Source of the DNA: Tannerella sp.
GTDB lineage: Bacteria > Bacteroidota > Bacteroidia > Bacteroidales > Tannerellaceae
Direction of reading: 5' to 3'
Assembly: GCA_031263835.1 (NCBI GenBank)
Contig: JAISEZ010000056.1
Coordinates: forward strand, 1 to 10,055
Length of the DNA: 10,055 bases
The notes beneath the pieces are model-generated. The model did not search any database and had not been told where the DNA came from. It saw only the letters and a program-made list of their open reading frames with translations. How positions within the stretch are numbered: position 1 is the stretch's first letter; every line of letters starts with the position of its first letter. The translations under genes were made by a program, and so were the position numbers. Positions 1 through 6,845 of this stretch are shown in pieces.

Positions 1-57
1 GTGGAATCATCCGGGTTGAATATTGGCGCCATAACATGACCGTTTTTAGAAAATCCG

Positions 58-65
58 TATCTTTG
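58..65 (+). promoter_or_regulatory. Predicted -7 box upstream of ribBA
   Basis: TATCTTTG fits the Bacteroidetes -7 consensus TAnnTTTG exactly. No good -33 TTTG is visible about 19-20 nt upstream, so the assignment rests on the -7 box and its position. Transcription would start near 70-73, giving a leader of about 40 nt before the ribBA ATG, too short for an FMN riboswitch. Confidence 0.5.
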
Positions 66-110
66 CAGGCCATCTTCGTGTTTGGAAGGTACGGAACAAT
101 ATTTTAATGT

Positions 111-1322
111 ATGGAAAAGTTGAATACGATTGAAGAAGCGATTGAGGATTTCCGCGAGGGGAAGTTCCTGATAGTGGTGGACGATGAAGACCGCGAAAAC
201 GAAGGCGACTTCATCATTGCCGCCGAGAAGATTACGCCGGAAAAGGTGAACTTCATGATGACGCACGGTCGCGGCGTGCTGTGCGCCCCCATCACGGAGG
301 AGCGCTGCATCGAACTGGAACTGGACATGCAGGTGGCACGCAACACCTCCATGCTCGAAACGCCGTTCACCGTGACGGTCGACAGGCTGGGCGGCGGCTG
401 CACGACGGGCGTATCCATGTATGACCGCGCACAGACCATCCTGGCCCTGGCCTGCCCCGAAACCGTGCCGGCCGACCTGGGACGGCCGGGACACGTCAAC
501 CCCCTGCGCGCCCGTTCGCGCGGCGTCCTGCGACGCTCCGGACACACGGAGGCGACGGTGGACATGGCGCATCTGGCCGGACTCTATCCCGCCGGCGCGC
601 TGATTGAAATCATCAACGACGACGGCACCATGGCGCGTTTGCCGCAGCTGATGGAAGTCTCGCGCAGGTTCGGCATCAAAATCATTTCCATTCACGACCT
701 GATTGCCTACCGTCTGCAAACGGAATCGCTGGTCGAGATGGGCGTGGAAGTCAATCTGCCAACTCAGTACGGCCATTTCCGCCTGATTCCCTTTCTCCAG
801 AAAAGTACCGGCCAGGAACACATCGCCCTGATTAAGGGGGAAATCCGGAAAGACGAACCGGTACTGGTGCGCGTACATTCCTCCTGCATCACGGGCGACA
901 TCTTCGGTTCGCTGCGCTGCGAATGCGGGGAACAGCTGCACGCGGCCATGCGCAAGGTCGAAGAGGAAGGCTGCGGCGTCATTCTCTACCTGAATCAGGA
1001 AGGCCGCGGGATTGGCCTGATGGAGAAAATGAAAGCCTACAAGCTGCAGGAAGACGGACTGGACACGGTGGACGCCAACCTGCACCTGGGGCATCAGGCC
1101 GACGAACGCGACTACGGCGTGGGCGCCCAGATACTGCGGCGGATAGGCGTCACCCGGATGCGGCTGATGACGAACAACCCCGTCAAGCGTGTCGGACTGG
1201 AGGCCTACGGGCTGACCGTGTCGGAAAACATCCCCATCGAAGTGCCCCCCAATCCCTACAACGAATTTTATATGAAAACAAAGAAGGAACGGATGGGACA
1301 TATCCTCCACAATATCAGGTGA
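111..1322 (+). CDS. ribBA: Bifunctional 3,4-dihydroxy-2-butanone-4-phosphate synthase / GTP cyclohydrolase II
   Basis: This cytosolic 403-residue fusion catalyses both entry steps of riboflavin synthesis: ribulose 5-phosphate to dihydroxybutanone phosphate, and GTP to the diaminopyrimidine precursor. The RibB half (about residues 1-200) shows the acidic loop [10 protein letters not shown] (24-33), HGRG (52-55), GCTTG (96-100), GRPGH (124-128) and HTEA (145-148). The RibA half (about 210-403) shows the zinc cysteines C259, C270 and C272 in the usual spacing, QEGRGIG (296-302), DERDYG (331-336) and TNNP (354-357). Both active sites look intact and the length is normal for RibBA. The ATG at 111 places the acidic loop where the family has it; the ATG at 107 is in another frame. 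No other riboflavin gene is visible here. Identification is secure. Confidence 0.97.
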   Translation: MEKLNTIEEAIEDFREGKFLIVVDDEDRENEGDFIIAAEKITPEKVNFMMTHGRGVLCAPITEERCIELELDMQVARNTSMLETPFTVTVDRLGGGCTTGVSMYDRAQTILALACPETVPADLGRPGHVNPLRARSRGVLRRSGHTEATVDMAHLAGLYPAGALIEIINDDGTMARLPQLMEVSRRFGIKIISIHDLIAYRLQTESLVEMGVEVNLPTQYGHFRLIPFLQKSTGQEHIALIKGEIRKDEPVLVRVHSSCITGDIFGSLRCECGEQLHAAMRKVEEEGCGVILYLNQEGRGIGLMEKMKAYKLQEDGLDTVDANLHLGHQADERDYGVGAQILRRIGVTRMRLMTNNPVKRVGLEAYGLTVSENIPIEVPPNPYNEFYMKTKKERMGHILHNIR

Positions 1323-1360
1323 AATCGACGGCGCGAAGCGGCGGCGGCGGATGCACCGGC

Positions 1361-1391
1361 AGACGTTCCGTCTCTTCTTTTGTGATTTTTT
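1361..1391 (+). terminator. Weak putative terminator after ribBA
   Basis: A short hairpin, AGACG (1361-1365) with CGTCT (1369-1373) around a 3-nt loop, is followed by a T-rich run reaching 1391. It lies 38 bp past the ribBA stop and before the aspC promoter box. The 5-bp stem is marginal. Confidence 0.3.
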
Positions 1392-1416
1392 AAATGCCTG
1401 AATCTCCGAATTTGAT

Positions 1417-1424
1417 TACTTTTG
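1417..1424 (+). promoter_or_regulatory. Predicted -7 box upstream of the aminotransferase gene
   Basis: TACTTTTG matches TAnnTTTG. The -33 region is not convincing. The predicted start of transcription near 1430 leaves only about 10 nt before the ATG at 1441 and about 19 nt before the in-frame ATG at 1450, which slightly favours the second start. Confidence 0.5.
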
Positions 1425-1440
1425 AGGCCCAAAAAAGAGT

Positions 1441-2643
1441 ATGTATAATATGACACAAGTATCTGAACGTATAGCAAGCCTGTCGCCGTCGGAAACGCTG
1501 GCGATGTCGCAAAAGAGCAGTGAACTGCAGGCGCAGGGCATTGACATCATCAATTTAAGCGTGGGTGAACCCGACTTTTTTACTCCCGACCACATCAAGG
1601 CCGCGGCGAAAAAAGCCATTGACGACAACTTTTCATTCTATTCGCCGGTAGCGGGTTACATGGACTTGCGAAAAGCCATTGTCGCCAAGCTGAAGAACGA
1701 AAACGGACTGGATTATACGACCGACGCGATTGTCGTCTCCAACGGCGCGAAACAGTCGGTATGCAACGTCCTGCTGAGCATCGTCAATCCGGGCGACGAG
1801 GTAATAGTTCCCGCGCCATACTGGGTGAGTTACGTTGAAATGGTGAAGCTGGCCGGAGGGACGAACGTCGTGGTCACCGCCGGCATCGAACAGGATTTCA
1901 AAATCACCCCCTCCCAGCTCGAAGCCGCCATCACGCCCAGGACGAAAGCCCTGATTCTGTGTTCGCCCTCCAACCCGACCGGCAGCGTATATACGAAAGA
2001 AGAACTGCAGGGACTGGCGCAAACGATTGCCGGACATCCGGACATCATCGTCCTGTCCGACGAAATCTACGAGCATATCCGGTACGGGGGCAGGCACGAG
2101 AGTATCGCCCGGTGTCCCGAAATCAAAGACCGCGTGGTTGTCATCAACGGCGTCTCCAAGGCATACGCGATGACGGGCTGGCGCATCGGTTTCATTGCCG
2201 CGCCGCTGTGGATTGCGAAGGCGGTCAATAAATTACAGGGACAGTATACGTCCGGCCCGAGTTCGATATCCCAGAAAGCCGCCGCAGCCGCCTTTGCCGG
2301 CGACCGGCAGTGTGTGGAAGACATGCGCCGGGCGTTTCTTCGCCGGCGCGACCTGGCGTTGAGCCTGCTCAGGGAGATTCCGGACGTGAAGGTCAATGTA
2401 CCCCAGGGCGCCTTTTACCTCTTCCCCGAAGTCGGCGCCTACCTCGGCAAAAGCGCCGGCGCGTACCGGGTTAACGACGTCGTGGACCTGGCGATGTATC
2501 TGCTGGAAGTCGGTCACGTAGCGACCGTAGGTGGCGCCGCATTCGGTGCGCCGACCTGCATCCGGCTGTCCTACGCCACCTCGGACGAACGGCTGGCGGA
2601 AGCGCTCGGACGAATCCGGGAAGCGCTGGCAAAACTGAGCTGA
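1441..2643 (+). CDS. aspC: Class I pyridoxal-phosphate aminotransferase, aspartate aminotransferase type
   Basis: This 400-residue fold-type I PLP enzyme probably transfers the amino group between aspartate and 2-oxoglutarate in the cytosol. Visible landmarks are SVGEPDF (40-46), NGAKQ (101-105), PAPYWVSY (124-131), SPSNPTG (175-181, with N178), SDEIYEH (206-212, with D207 and Y210), the PLP-binding lysine K240 in SKAYAMTGWRIGF, and the C-terminal arginine R375 in IRLSYAT that should hold the substrate carboxylate. Length and motif order are those of the bacterial aspartate/prephenate aminotransferase subgroup, so other amino acids or prephenate could be substrates. The start is either 1441 or the in-frame ATG at 1450; the promoter position mildly favours 1450. 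It has its own promoter box, so it is probably not tied to ribBA. Element A begins at its stop codon. Confidence 0.92.
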   Translation: MYNMTQVSERIASLSPSETLAMSQKSSELQAQGIDIINLSVGEPDFFTPDHIKAAAKKAIDDNFSFYSPVAGYMDLRKAIVAKLKNENGLDYTTDAIVVSNGAKQSVCNVLLSIVNPGDEVIVPAPYWVSYVEMVKLAGGTNVVVTAGIEQDFKITPSQLEAAITPRTKALILCSPSNPTGSVYTKEELQGLAQTIAGHPDIIVLSDEIYEHIRYGGRHESIARCPEIKDRVVVINGVSKAYAMTGWRIGFIAAPLWIAKAVNKLQGQYTSGPSSISQKAAAAAFAGDRQCVEDMRRAFLRRRDLALSLLREIPDVKVNVPQGAFYLFPEVGAYLGKSAGAYRVNDVVDLAMYLLEVGHVATVGGAAFGAPTCIRLSYATSDERLAEALGRIREALAKLS

Positions 2644-2755
2644 ATCAGTGGTTAATGGTTAGTGGTTAATGGTTAACGGTTAATTAATGGTTGGGTTCGC
2701 ATGAATCATTAACCACTAACCACTAATCACTAACCACTAATCACTAATCACTAAT
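2642..2755. repeat. Element A: heptamer-array inverted repeat
   Basis: The left arm holds five tandem 7-mers at 2651-2685 (GTTAATG, GTTAGTG, GTTAATG, GTTAACG, GTTAATT). The right arm holds seven at 2707-2755 (CATTAAC, CACTAAC, then CACTAAY units), roughly complementary to the left. The loop contains GGGTTCGCAT (2693-2702). The left end, GAATCAGTGGTTA, overlaps the aspC TGA and resembles the left end of element D. Pairing is imperfect, but a long low-GC hairpin can form. It could serve as a terminator or mRNA 3' end, or be a copy of a dispersed repeat. Confidence 0.8.
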
Positions 2756-2903
2756 TAGCTACACTTTACCCTCTTCACTTTATGCTACCGTAATATGGCG
2801 GAAAATGTGCGCTTTATCATCTGATAGAAGGCCTTATATAGTTAATTAGCGTTAATGTCGATATTTTTATTCGTTCAAGTTTTCCACTTACAGAAAAAAA
2901 TTT
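2756..2903 (+). other. AT-rich intergenic stretch without a gene
   Basis: No convincing reading frame, tRNA or structured RNA was recognised here. The stretch lies between element A and the -7 box of the TPR lipoprotein gene. It contains small palindromes (TATCATCTGATA near 2815, AAGGCCTT near 2830) with no assigned role. It may carry upstream promoter elements. Confidence 0.4.
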
Positions 2904-2911
2904 TAGCTTTG
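2880..2911 (+). promoter_or_regulatory. Predicted promoter of the TPR lipoprotein gene
   Basis: TAGCTTTG (2904-2911) matches TAnnTTTG, and TTTT at 2880-2883 stands about 20 nt upstream as a partial -33 TTTG, with an A-tract between. Transcription should start near 2917-2919, leaving an A-rich leader of about 71-73 nt before the ATG at 2990. An upstream ATG at 2919 falls almost exactly at the predicted transcript start. Confidence 0.6.
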
Positions 2912-2918
2912 CACGCAA

Positions 2919-2940
2919 ATGAGAAAATAAACTTTATTGC
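2919..2940 (+). repeat. Upstream copy of the downstream gene start, with a 3-codon uORF
   Basis: These 22 bp match 2990-3011, the first 22 bp of the TPR lipoprotein gene, at 21 positions. The single difference, T for A at 2928, turns the reading M-R-K-K into M-R-K-stop (ATG AGA AAA TAA). The copies are 71 bp apart and the similarity stops at both ends. It could be a leftover of a small duplication or a regulatory upstream ORF in the leader; a role is not shown. Confidence 0.65.
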
Positions 2941-2989
2941 ATTAATAAACGAAGAACAAACAAACAATATTAACTAAGTTACAGTCATT

Positions 2990-4681
2990 ATGAGAAAAAA
3001 AACTTTATTGCCATTCCTTGCAATGGCCGCGATTTTTGCGCTTGCTTCCTGTTCAGGAAAGCTGAAACCGTTATCGGATCAGTACATCAAAGCTGATCCT
3101 CAACCGCTTGAAGCCATCGGCGGACAAGTACCTGTTACCATCAGCGTCACTTATCCAGCCAAATGGTTTAATAAAAATGCCGTTGTAACCATTACACCGG
3201 TTCTTCGCTACGCCTCGGGTGAAACGTGGGGCACGGCGTACACGTATCAGGGCGAAAAGGTAAAGGCGAACAACCAGTCTATTCCTTACGGCTCCGGTGG
3301 AAACGTGACCATGAAATCGACCTTCAAGTATAAACCCGAAATGAAAAAATCGGAGCTATACCTGACCTTCGATGCGAAAATCAAAAACAAAACCGTCAAG
3401 CTGCCGGATATCAAAATCGCAGACGGCGTAGTAGCCACATCGGCTTTGGCCGACGCGGGTACGGCCACTCCTGCCATTGGCCCGGACAAGTTCCAGCGGA
3501 TCATCAAGGAAGCCTACGATGCAAACATCCTCTTCCTGATCCAGCAAGCCGAGTTGCGCTCGAAAGAGTTGAGCAAGGGGGAAATAAAAGACTGGCAAGA
3601 CCTGGTTGAGAATGCGTACGAAGCGCCGAACCAGAATGTTGCCCTCGAAGTTTCTGCCTATGCTTCTCCCGATGGCGGTGTGAAGCTGAACGATGCACTG
3701 GCCGGAAAGCGTGAAACCAACACTTCCAAATATCTGGCGAAGGAACTGAAGAAACGCAAGATCGACCTGCCGGTAGATGCGCATTACACCGCTCAGGACT
3801 GGGAAGGATTCCAGGAACTGGTATCGAAATCGAGCCTTCAGGACAAAGATCTCGTGCTGCGCGTGCTTTCCATGTATAAAGATCCGGAAGAAAGAGAGCG
3901 CGAAATCAAAAACATCTCGTCGGTATTCAAATCGCTGGCCGATGAAATCCTTCCGCAGCTGCGCCGTTCACGCCTGATTGCCAACATTGAAATCATCGGC
4001 AAGTCCGACGAGGAAATCAGCAGTCTGGCACAAAACAACGCGGGTGCGCTGAATATCGAAGAGCTGCTTTATGCCGCCACGCTGACGAAAAACGCGACCG
4101 ACAGGGAATCCATCTATAACAAGTCAACCCAGTTGTTCCCGAACGACTACCGTACATGGAACAACCTCGGCACGCAGCGTTTTGCCGCCGGCGACCTGGC
4201 CAAAGCGGAAGAACTGTTCAACAAGGCCAACGGCGTGAAGAGCAACAGTGAATCGAACGTCAATCTGGGCCTGATTGCCTTGACAAAAGACGATATCTCC
4301 AAAGCACAGCAGCTGATTGGCGGCGCATCGAACGTTCCCGAACTGGGCGAAGCCCTGGGCGTACTCTATCTGGAACAGGGCGAATATGCCAAGGCCGTCA
4401 GTTCGTTTGGCGCAACCAAGAGCAACAATGCGGCGCTGGCGCAAATCCTGACCAGGGATTACAGCAAAGCGTCCCAGACACTGAACGCCGTTGCCGCTCC
4501 GGATGCCGTCACCGATTATCTGAAAGCCGTCGTTGCCGCCCGTACGAACGATACGAACGGCGTCATCAACAACCTGAAAGCCGCCATCGCCAAGAAACCG
4601 GCGCTGGCCAAGGAAGCAGGGCTTGATCTTGAATTTGCAAAATATGCAACGGACTCGGCATTTACAAGTCTGGTGAGATAA
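2990..4681 (+). CDS. Lipoprotein with OmpA-like region and C-terminal TPRs
   Basis: This 563-residue protein starts with a lipoprotein signal (basic MRKK, hydrophobic stretch, lipobox L-A-S-C with C21 as the acylated cysteine), so it is probably anchored in the outer membrane. Residues 25-150 look beta-rich, without a recognised motif. Residues 215-340 resemble the OmpA-like region of Bacteroidetes envelope proteins: ASPDG at 225-229 followed by N234 and R241, then helical segments with DWEGFQ (270-275). Residues 385-545 carry TPR-like helical pairs, for example around WNNLGTQRFAAGDLAKAEELF (390-410). The family suggests peptidoglycan contact plus protein scaffolding, but the exact function is unknown. 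It stands as a single unit, with its own promoter and a strong terminator at 4710-4748. It may be well expressed, judging from its AT-rich promoter, which is an inference. Confidence 0.8.
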   Translation: MRKKTLLPFLAMAAIFALASCSGKLKPLSDQYIKADPQPLEAIGGQVPVTISVTYPAKWFNKNAVVTITPVLRYASGETWGTAYTYQGEKVKANNQSIPYGSGGNVTMKSTFKYKPEMKKSELYLTFDAKIKNKTVKLPDIKIADGVVATSALADAGTATPAIGPDKFQRIIKEAYDANILFLIQQAELRSKELSKGEIKDWQDLVENAYEAPNQNVALEVSAYASPDGGVKLNDALAGKRETNTSKYLAKELKKRKIDLPVDAHYTAQDWEGFQELVSKSSLQDKDLVLRVLSMYKDPEEREREIKNISSVFKSLADEILPQLRRSRLIANIEIIGKSDEEISSLAQNNAGALNIEELLYAATLTKNATDRESIYNKSTQLFPNDYRTWNNLGTQRFAAGDLAKAEELFNKANGVKSNSESNVNLGLIALTKDDISKAQQLIGGASNVPELGEALGVLYLEQGEYAKAVSSFGATKSNNAALAQILTRDYSKASQTLNAVAAPDAVTDYLKAVVAARTNDTNGVINNLKAAIAKKPALAKEAGLDLEFAKYATDSAFTSLVR

Positions 4682-4709
4682 TAAAGTTGATTGATTGATT
4701 ATTAGCGTT

Positions 4710-4752
4710 GAAAGGCGGAATTTCCTGTGAAGAGGTTTTCCGCCTTTCTCTT
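4710..4752 (+). terminator. Hairpin terminator after the TPR lipoprotein gene
   Basis: GAAAGGCGGAA (4710-4720) pairs perfectly over 11 bp with TTCCGCCTTTC (4738-4748); a short inner CCT/AGG helix may extend it. A pyrimidine-rich, T-containing tail follows. It lies about 30 bp past the stop codon. A similar GAAAGGCGG hairpin follows rpoZ. Confidence 0.8.
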
Positions 4753-4821
4753 TGAAGATTCAATGATTCAAAGATTCAAGGGATGCGACCCATTGAATCT
4801 TTGAATGATTGAATCTTTGAA
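4751..4821. repeat. Element B: near-perfect hairpin of GATTCAA units
   Basis: Left arm 4755-4782 pairs with right arm 4789-4817 with one mismatch and one bulged base, and the stem can extend outward a few pairs. The arm is three GATTCAA units separated by single bases. The closing GGG/CCC pairs leave a 6-nt loop, ATGCGA. It directly abuts the preceding terminator and ends about 13 bp before the -33 element of the next gene. It may be a second terminator or insulator, or a member of the same repeat class as A, C and D. Confidence 0.8.
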
Positions 4822-4833
4822 TTTATATTATGA

Positions 4834-4863
4834 TTGTATTTCGAACAAAATAGTGTACATTTG
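4834..4863 (+). promoter_or_regulatory. Predicted promoter of the paaK-like gene
   Basis: TTG (4834-4836) and TACATTTG (4856-4863) are separated by 19 nt, the best -33/-7 pair in the window. Transcription should start near 4870, giving a leader of about 27 nt before the ATG at 4897. Confidence 0.7.
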
Positions 4864-4896
4864 TCGCCAAATTGAAATCAATAAATAACATGAGGT

Positions 4897-6198
4897 ATGA
4901 TTTGGAATGACACAATGGAATGTATGTCCCGGGTAGAACTGCAGAAATTGCAGTCTATCCGGTTGAAAAAACTGGTGGAACATGTTTACCACAACACGCC
5001 CTTTTACCGGCGGAAAATGCAGGAAATGGGCATCACACCCGACGATATTCAGTCGATTGACGATATCGTGAAACTGCCGTTTACCACCAAGCAGGATTTG
5101 CGCGACAACTATCCTTTCGGACTGATGGCCGTGCCGATGTCGGAGATTGTACGCCTGCACGCTTCGTCGGGGACGACGGGCAAACCGATTGTGGTAGGAT
5201 ATACGCGCAGGGACTTGAGCGTGTGGTACGAAGGAGTAGCCCGCTGCCTGACGGCCTACGGGGTGACGCGGAACGATATTATTCAGGTATCCTACGGTTA
5301 CGGCCTGTTTACCGGCGGTCTGGGCGCCCACGGAGGCGTGGAGCTGATTGGCGGAACCGTAATCCCGATGAGCAGCGGAAATACGCAGAAACAGATTCAG
5401 CTGATGCACGACTTCGGCGCAAACGGACTGGCCTGTACGCCGTCGTATGCCCTGCGCCTCGCCGAAGCCATTCGCGAATCGGGCTTGCCGATTGAAGACT
5501 TCAAGCTGCGCGTCGGCGCGTTCGGCGCCGAACCGTGGACTGAAAACATGCGGAAGGAACTGGAAGAGAAGTTGCGTATCAAGGCGTATGACATCTACGG
5601 CCTGACGGAAATCAGCGGCCCGGGCGTGGGTGGCGAGTGCGAGTGTCAGGACGGCACGCACCTGTGGGAAGATCATTTCTACCCGGAAATCGTAGACCCG
5701 AAAACACTGGAACCGGTAACGCCCGGCGCACCCGGCGAGCTGGTTTTCACCACGCTGACGAAAGACGGCATGCCCATGCTTCGCTATCGCACGCGCGACC
5801 TGACGGCCCTGAACTACGAAAAATGCCGGTGCGGCCGGACGGCCGTTCGCATGGACCGTATCCTCGGACGCAGCGACGACATGCTGATTATCCGCGGCGT
5901 GAACGTATTCCCGTCCCAAATCGAATCCGTCATTCTGGAATTGCCCGAATTCGAACCGCATTATCTGATTATCGTGGATCGCGTGAACAACATTGATACA
6001 TTTCAGGTGCAAGTGGAACTCCGTCCGGAATATTATTCCGACGAAATGAACCGGATGCTTGCCATAAAAAATAAGGTGGCCGCCCGCATGCAGAGCGTAC
6101 TGGGTATCCAGCCCGACATCAGAATCGTGGAACCCCGCACGCTGGAACGCAGCCAGGGCAAAGCCAAACATGTGATTGACAACCGGAAATTAGTCTAA
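4897..6198 (+). CDS. paaK: Phenylacetate-CoA ligase-like AMP-forming enzyme
   Basis: This 433-residue member of the adenylate-forming (ANL) superfamily should activate an aryl acid such as phenylacetate or indoleacetate to its CoA thioester, using ATP. The core motifs are in order: SSGTTGK (90-96, phosphate loop), YGLTE (234-238), YRTRDLT (297-303), GRSDDM (324-329) followed by the hinge region GVNVFPSQIE, and the C-terminal QGKAKH with candidate catalytic lysine K422. Two CxC pairs, C248/C250 and C310/C312, look like a metal site. Length is usual for PaaK. The ACT-domain gene follows at once, a pairing common in Bacteroidetes and archaea, where it is often linked to indolepyruvate ferredoxin oxidoreductase in arylacetate or aromatic amino-acid metabolism. 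Those oxidoreductase genes are absent here. Substrate is inferred from family only. Confidence 0.92.
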   Translation: MIWNDTMECMSRVELQKLQSIRLKKLVEHVYHNTPFYRRKMQEMGITPDDIQSIDDIVKLPFTTKQDLRDNYPFGLMAVPMSEIVRLHASSGTTGKPIVVGYTRRDLSVWYEGVARCLTAYGVTRNDIIQVSYGYGLFTGGLGAHGGVELIGGTVIPMSSGNTQKQIQLMHDFGANGLACTPSYALRLAEAIRESGLPIEDFKLRVGAFGAEPWTENMRKELEEKLRIKAYDIYGLTEISGPGVGGECECQDGTHLWEDHFYPEIVDPKTLEPVTPGAPGELVFTTLTKDGMPMLRYRTRDLTALNYEKCRCGRTAVRMDRILGRSDDMLIIRGVNVFPSQIESVILELPEFEPHYLIIVDRVNNIDTFQVQVELRPEYYSDEMNRMLAIKNKVAARMQSVLGIQPDIRIVEPRTLERSQGKAKHVIDNRKLV

Positions 6199-6219
6199 TT
6201 GATCAAATATAAGTATGCT

Positions 6220-6645
6220 ATGTTAGTAAAACAACTGTCCATTTTTTTGGAGAACAAGAGAGGCCGCTTCACGGAAGTGGCCAAGTTACTGGGTAAGGAA
6301 AACATCAACATGACGGCGTTTACCGTTTCCGAAAACTCGGATTTCGGGATTCTGCGCCTGATTGTATCGGACACGGACAAGGCGCTTTCAGTGCTTCGCG
6401 ACCACAAGTATGCCGTCATCGAAGCCGACGTCTTCTGCCTGCACTGTCCGAACCTGCCCGGAGCGCTCGGCAGAGCGATGAACATCATCACCGAAGCCGG
6501 CATATTCATTGAATACATGTACGCTTTCTCGGAAGGCGATTCCGCACACGTGATTATCCGTCCGGACGATCTGGAAAAATGCGCACAGGTATTAATGGAT
6601 AACAAACTGGAACTGATTGCAGCCAATGAATTGTATAAGTTATGA
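6220..6645 (+). CDS. Tandem ACT-domain protein, partner of the PaaK-like ligase
   Basis: The 141-residue protein consists of two ACT domains, about residues 1-68 (LSIFLENKRGRFTEVAKLL) and 70-141 (CPNLPGALGRAMNIITEAG). ACT pairs usually bind amino acids at their interface and signal to an enzyme, so this protein may sense an aromatic amino acid and affect the adjacent ligase; that is inference. The ATG at 6220 is preferred because residues from LVKQLSIFLENK onward match the usual family start. A longer reading from a TTG at 6199, right after the ligase stop, would add seven untypical residues. The 21-nt gap from the ligase stop implies one mRNA. Element C begins about 10 bp after its stop. Confidence 0.88.
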   Translation: MLVKQLSIFLENKRGRFTEVAKLLGKENINMTAFTVSENSDFGILRLIVSDTDKALSVLRDHKYAVIEADVFCLHCPNLPGALGRAMNIITEAGIFIEYMYAFSEGDSAHVIIRPDDLEKCAQVLMDNKLELIAANELYKL

Positions 6646-6654
6646 TTATTGATG

Positions 6655-6776
6655 CGAATCGGTAAAATAGTAGATAGTAGTTAGTAGAATGGTAGCGCAG
6701 GTTCGCCGTACGGCAATCGGGCTTTGTGTATGAAACTCTACTGACTGCTAACTACTATCTACTAACTGCCGATTCG
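6655..6776. repeat. Element C: inverted repeat with conserved core
   Basis: Outer arms CGAATCGG (6655-6662) and CCGATTCG (6769-6776) pair perfectly. Inner arms TAGTAGATAGTAGTTAG (6668-6684) and its exact complement (6748-6764) pair over 17 bp. Between them lies an asymmetric core, 6688-6736, containing GGTTCGC (6700-6706) and the palindrome GCCGTACGGC (6705-6714). The core recurs in inverted orientation in element D. The element separates the ACT gene from the bamD promoter. It may end the upstream mRNA, but no T-tract follows the stem. Confidence 0.88.
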
Positions 6777-6819
6777 AATTATTAACGTTATACATGGTGG
6801 CAGTTTGAGCGGGAAGCAT

Positions 6820-6827
6820 TACCTTTG
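6820..6827 (+). promoter_or_regulatory. Predicted -7 box upstream of bamD
   Basis: TACCTTTG matches TAnnTTTG exactly. The -33 position 19 nt upstream reads TGG (6798-6800), a weak match; TTTG at 6804-6807 is too close. The leader before the ATG at 6846 would be only about 12 nt. Confidence 0.55.
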
Positions 6828-6845
6828 CCGCCTAAAATCAGGTAA

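Noticed and set aside
1..39. Possible tail of an upstream gene ending at the TGA at 37-39
   Set aside because: Only twelve codons are visible (VESSGLNIGAIT) and they match no family I recognise; another frame is open to about 107, so the real frame cannot be decided.
1..110. FMN riboswitch before ribBA
   Set aside because: The leader after the predicted promoter is only about 40 nt and shows no RFN-element motifs.
923..1393. Frame-shifted + strand reading frame overlapping the end of ribBA
   Set aside because: It is Arg/Gly-rich and lies in another frame of the intact GTP cyclohydrolase II domain.
2642..2755. CRISPR array
   Set aside because: The repeated units are 7 bp, contiguous and arranged as inverted arms; there are no spacers and no cas genes.
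4828..6171. Long reading frame of 447 codons on the - strand opposite the paaK-like gene
   Set aside because: It mirrors a clear enzyme gene codon for codon, has a low-complexity His/Arg/Gln-rich composition and no recognisable motif; it is a by-product of GC-rich coding sequence.
6199..6219. TTG start for the ACT protein directly after the ligase stop
   Set aside because: It would add seven residues not typical of the family; the ATG at 6220 gives the expected N-terminus.
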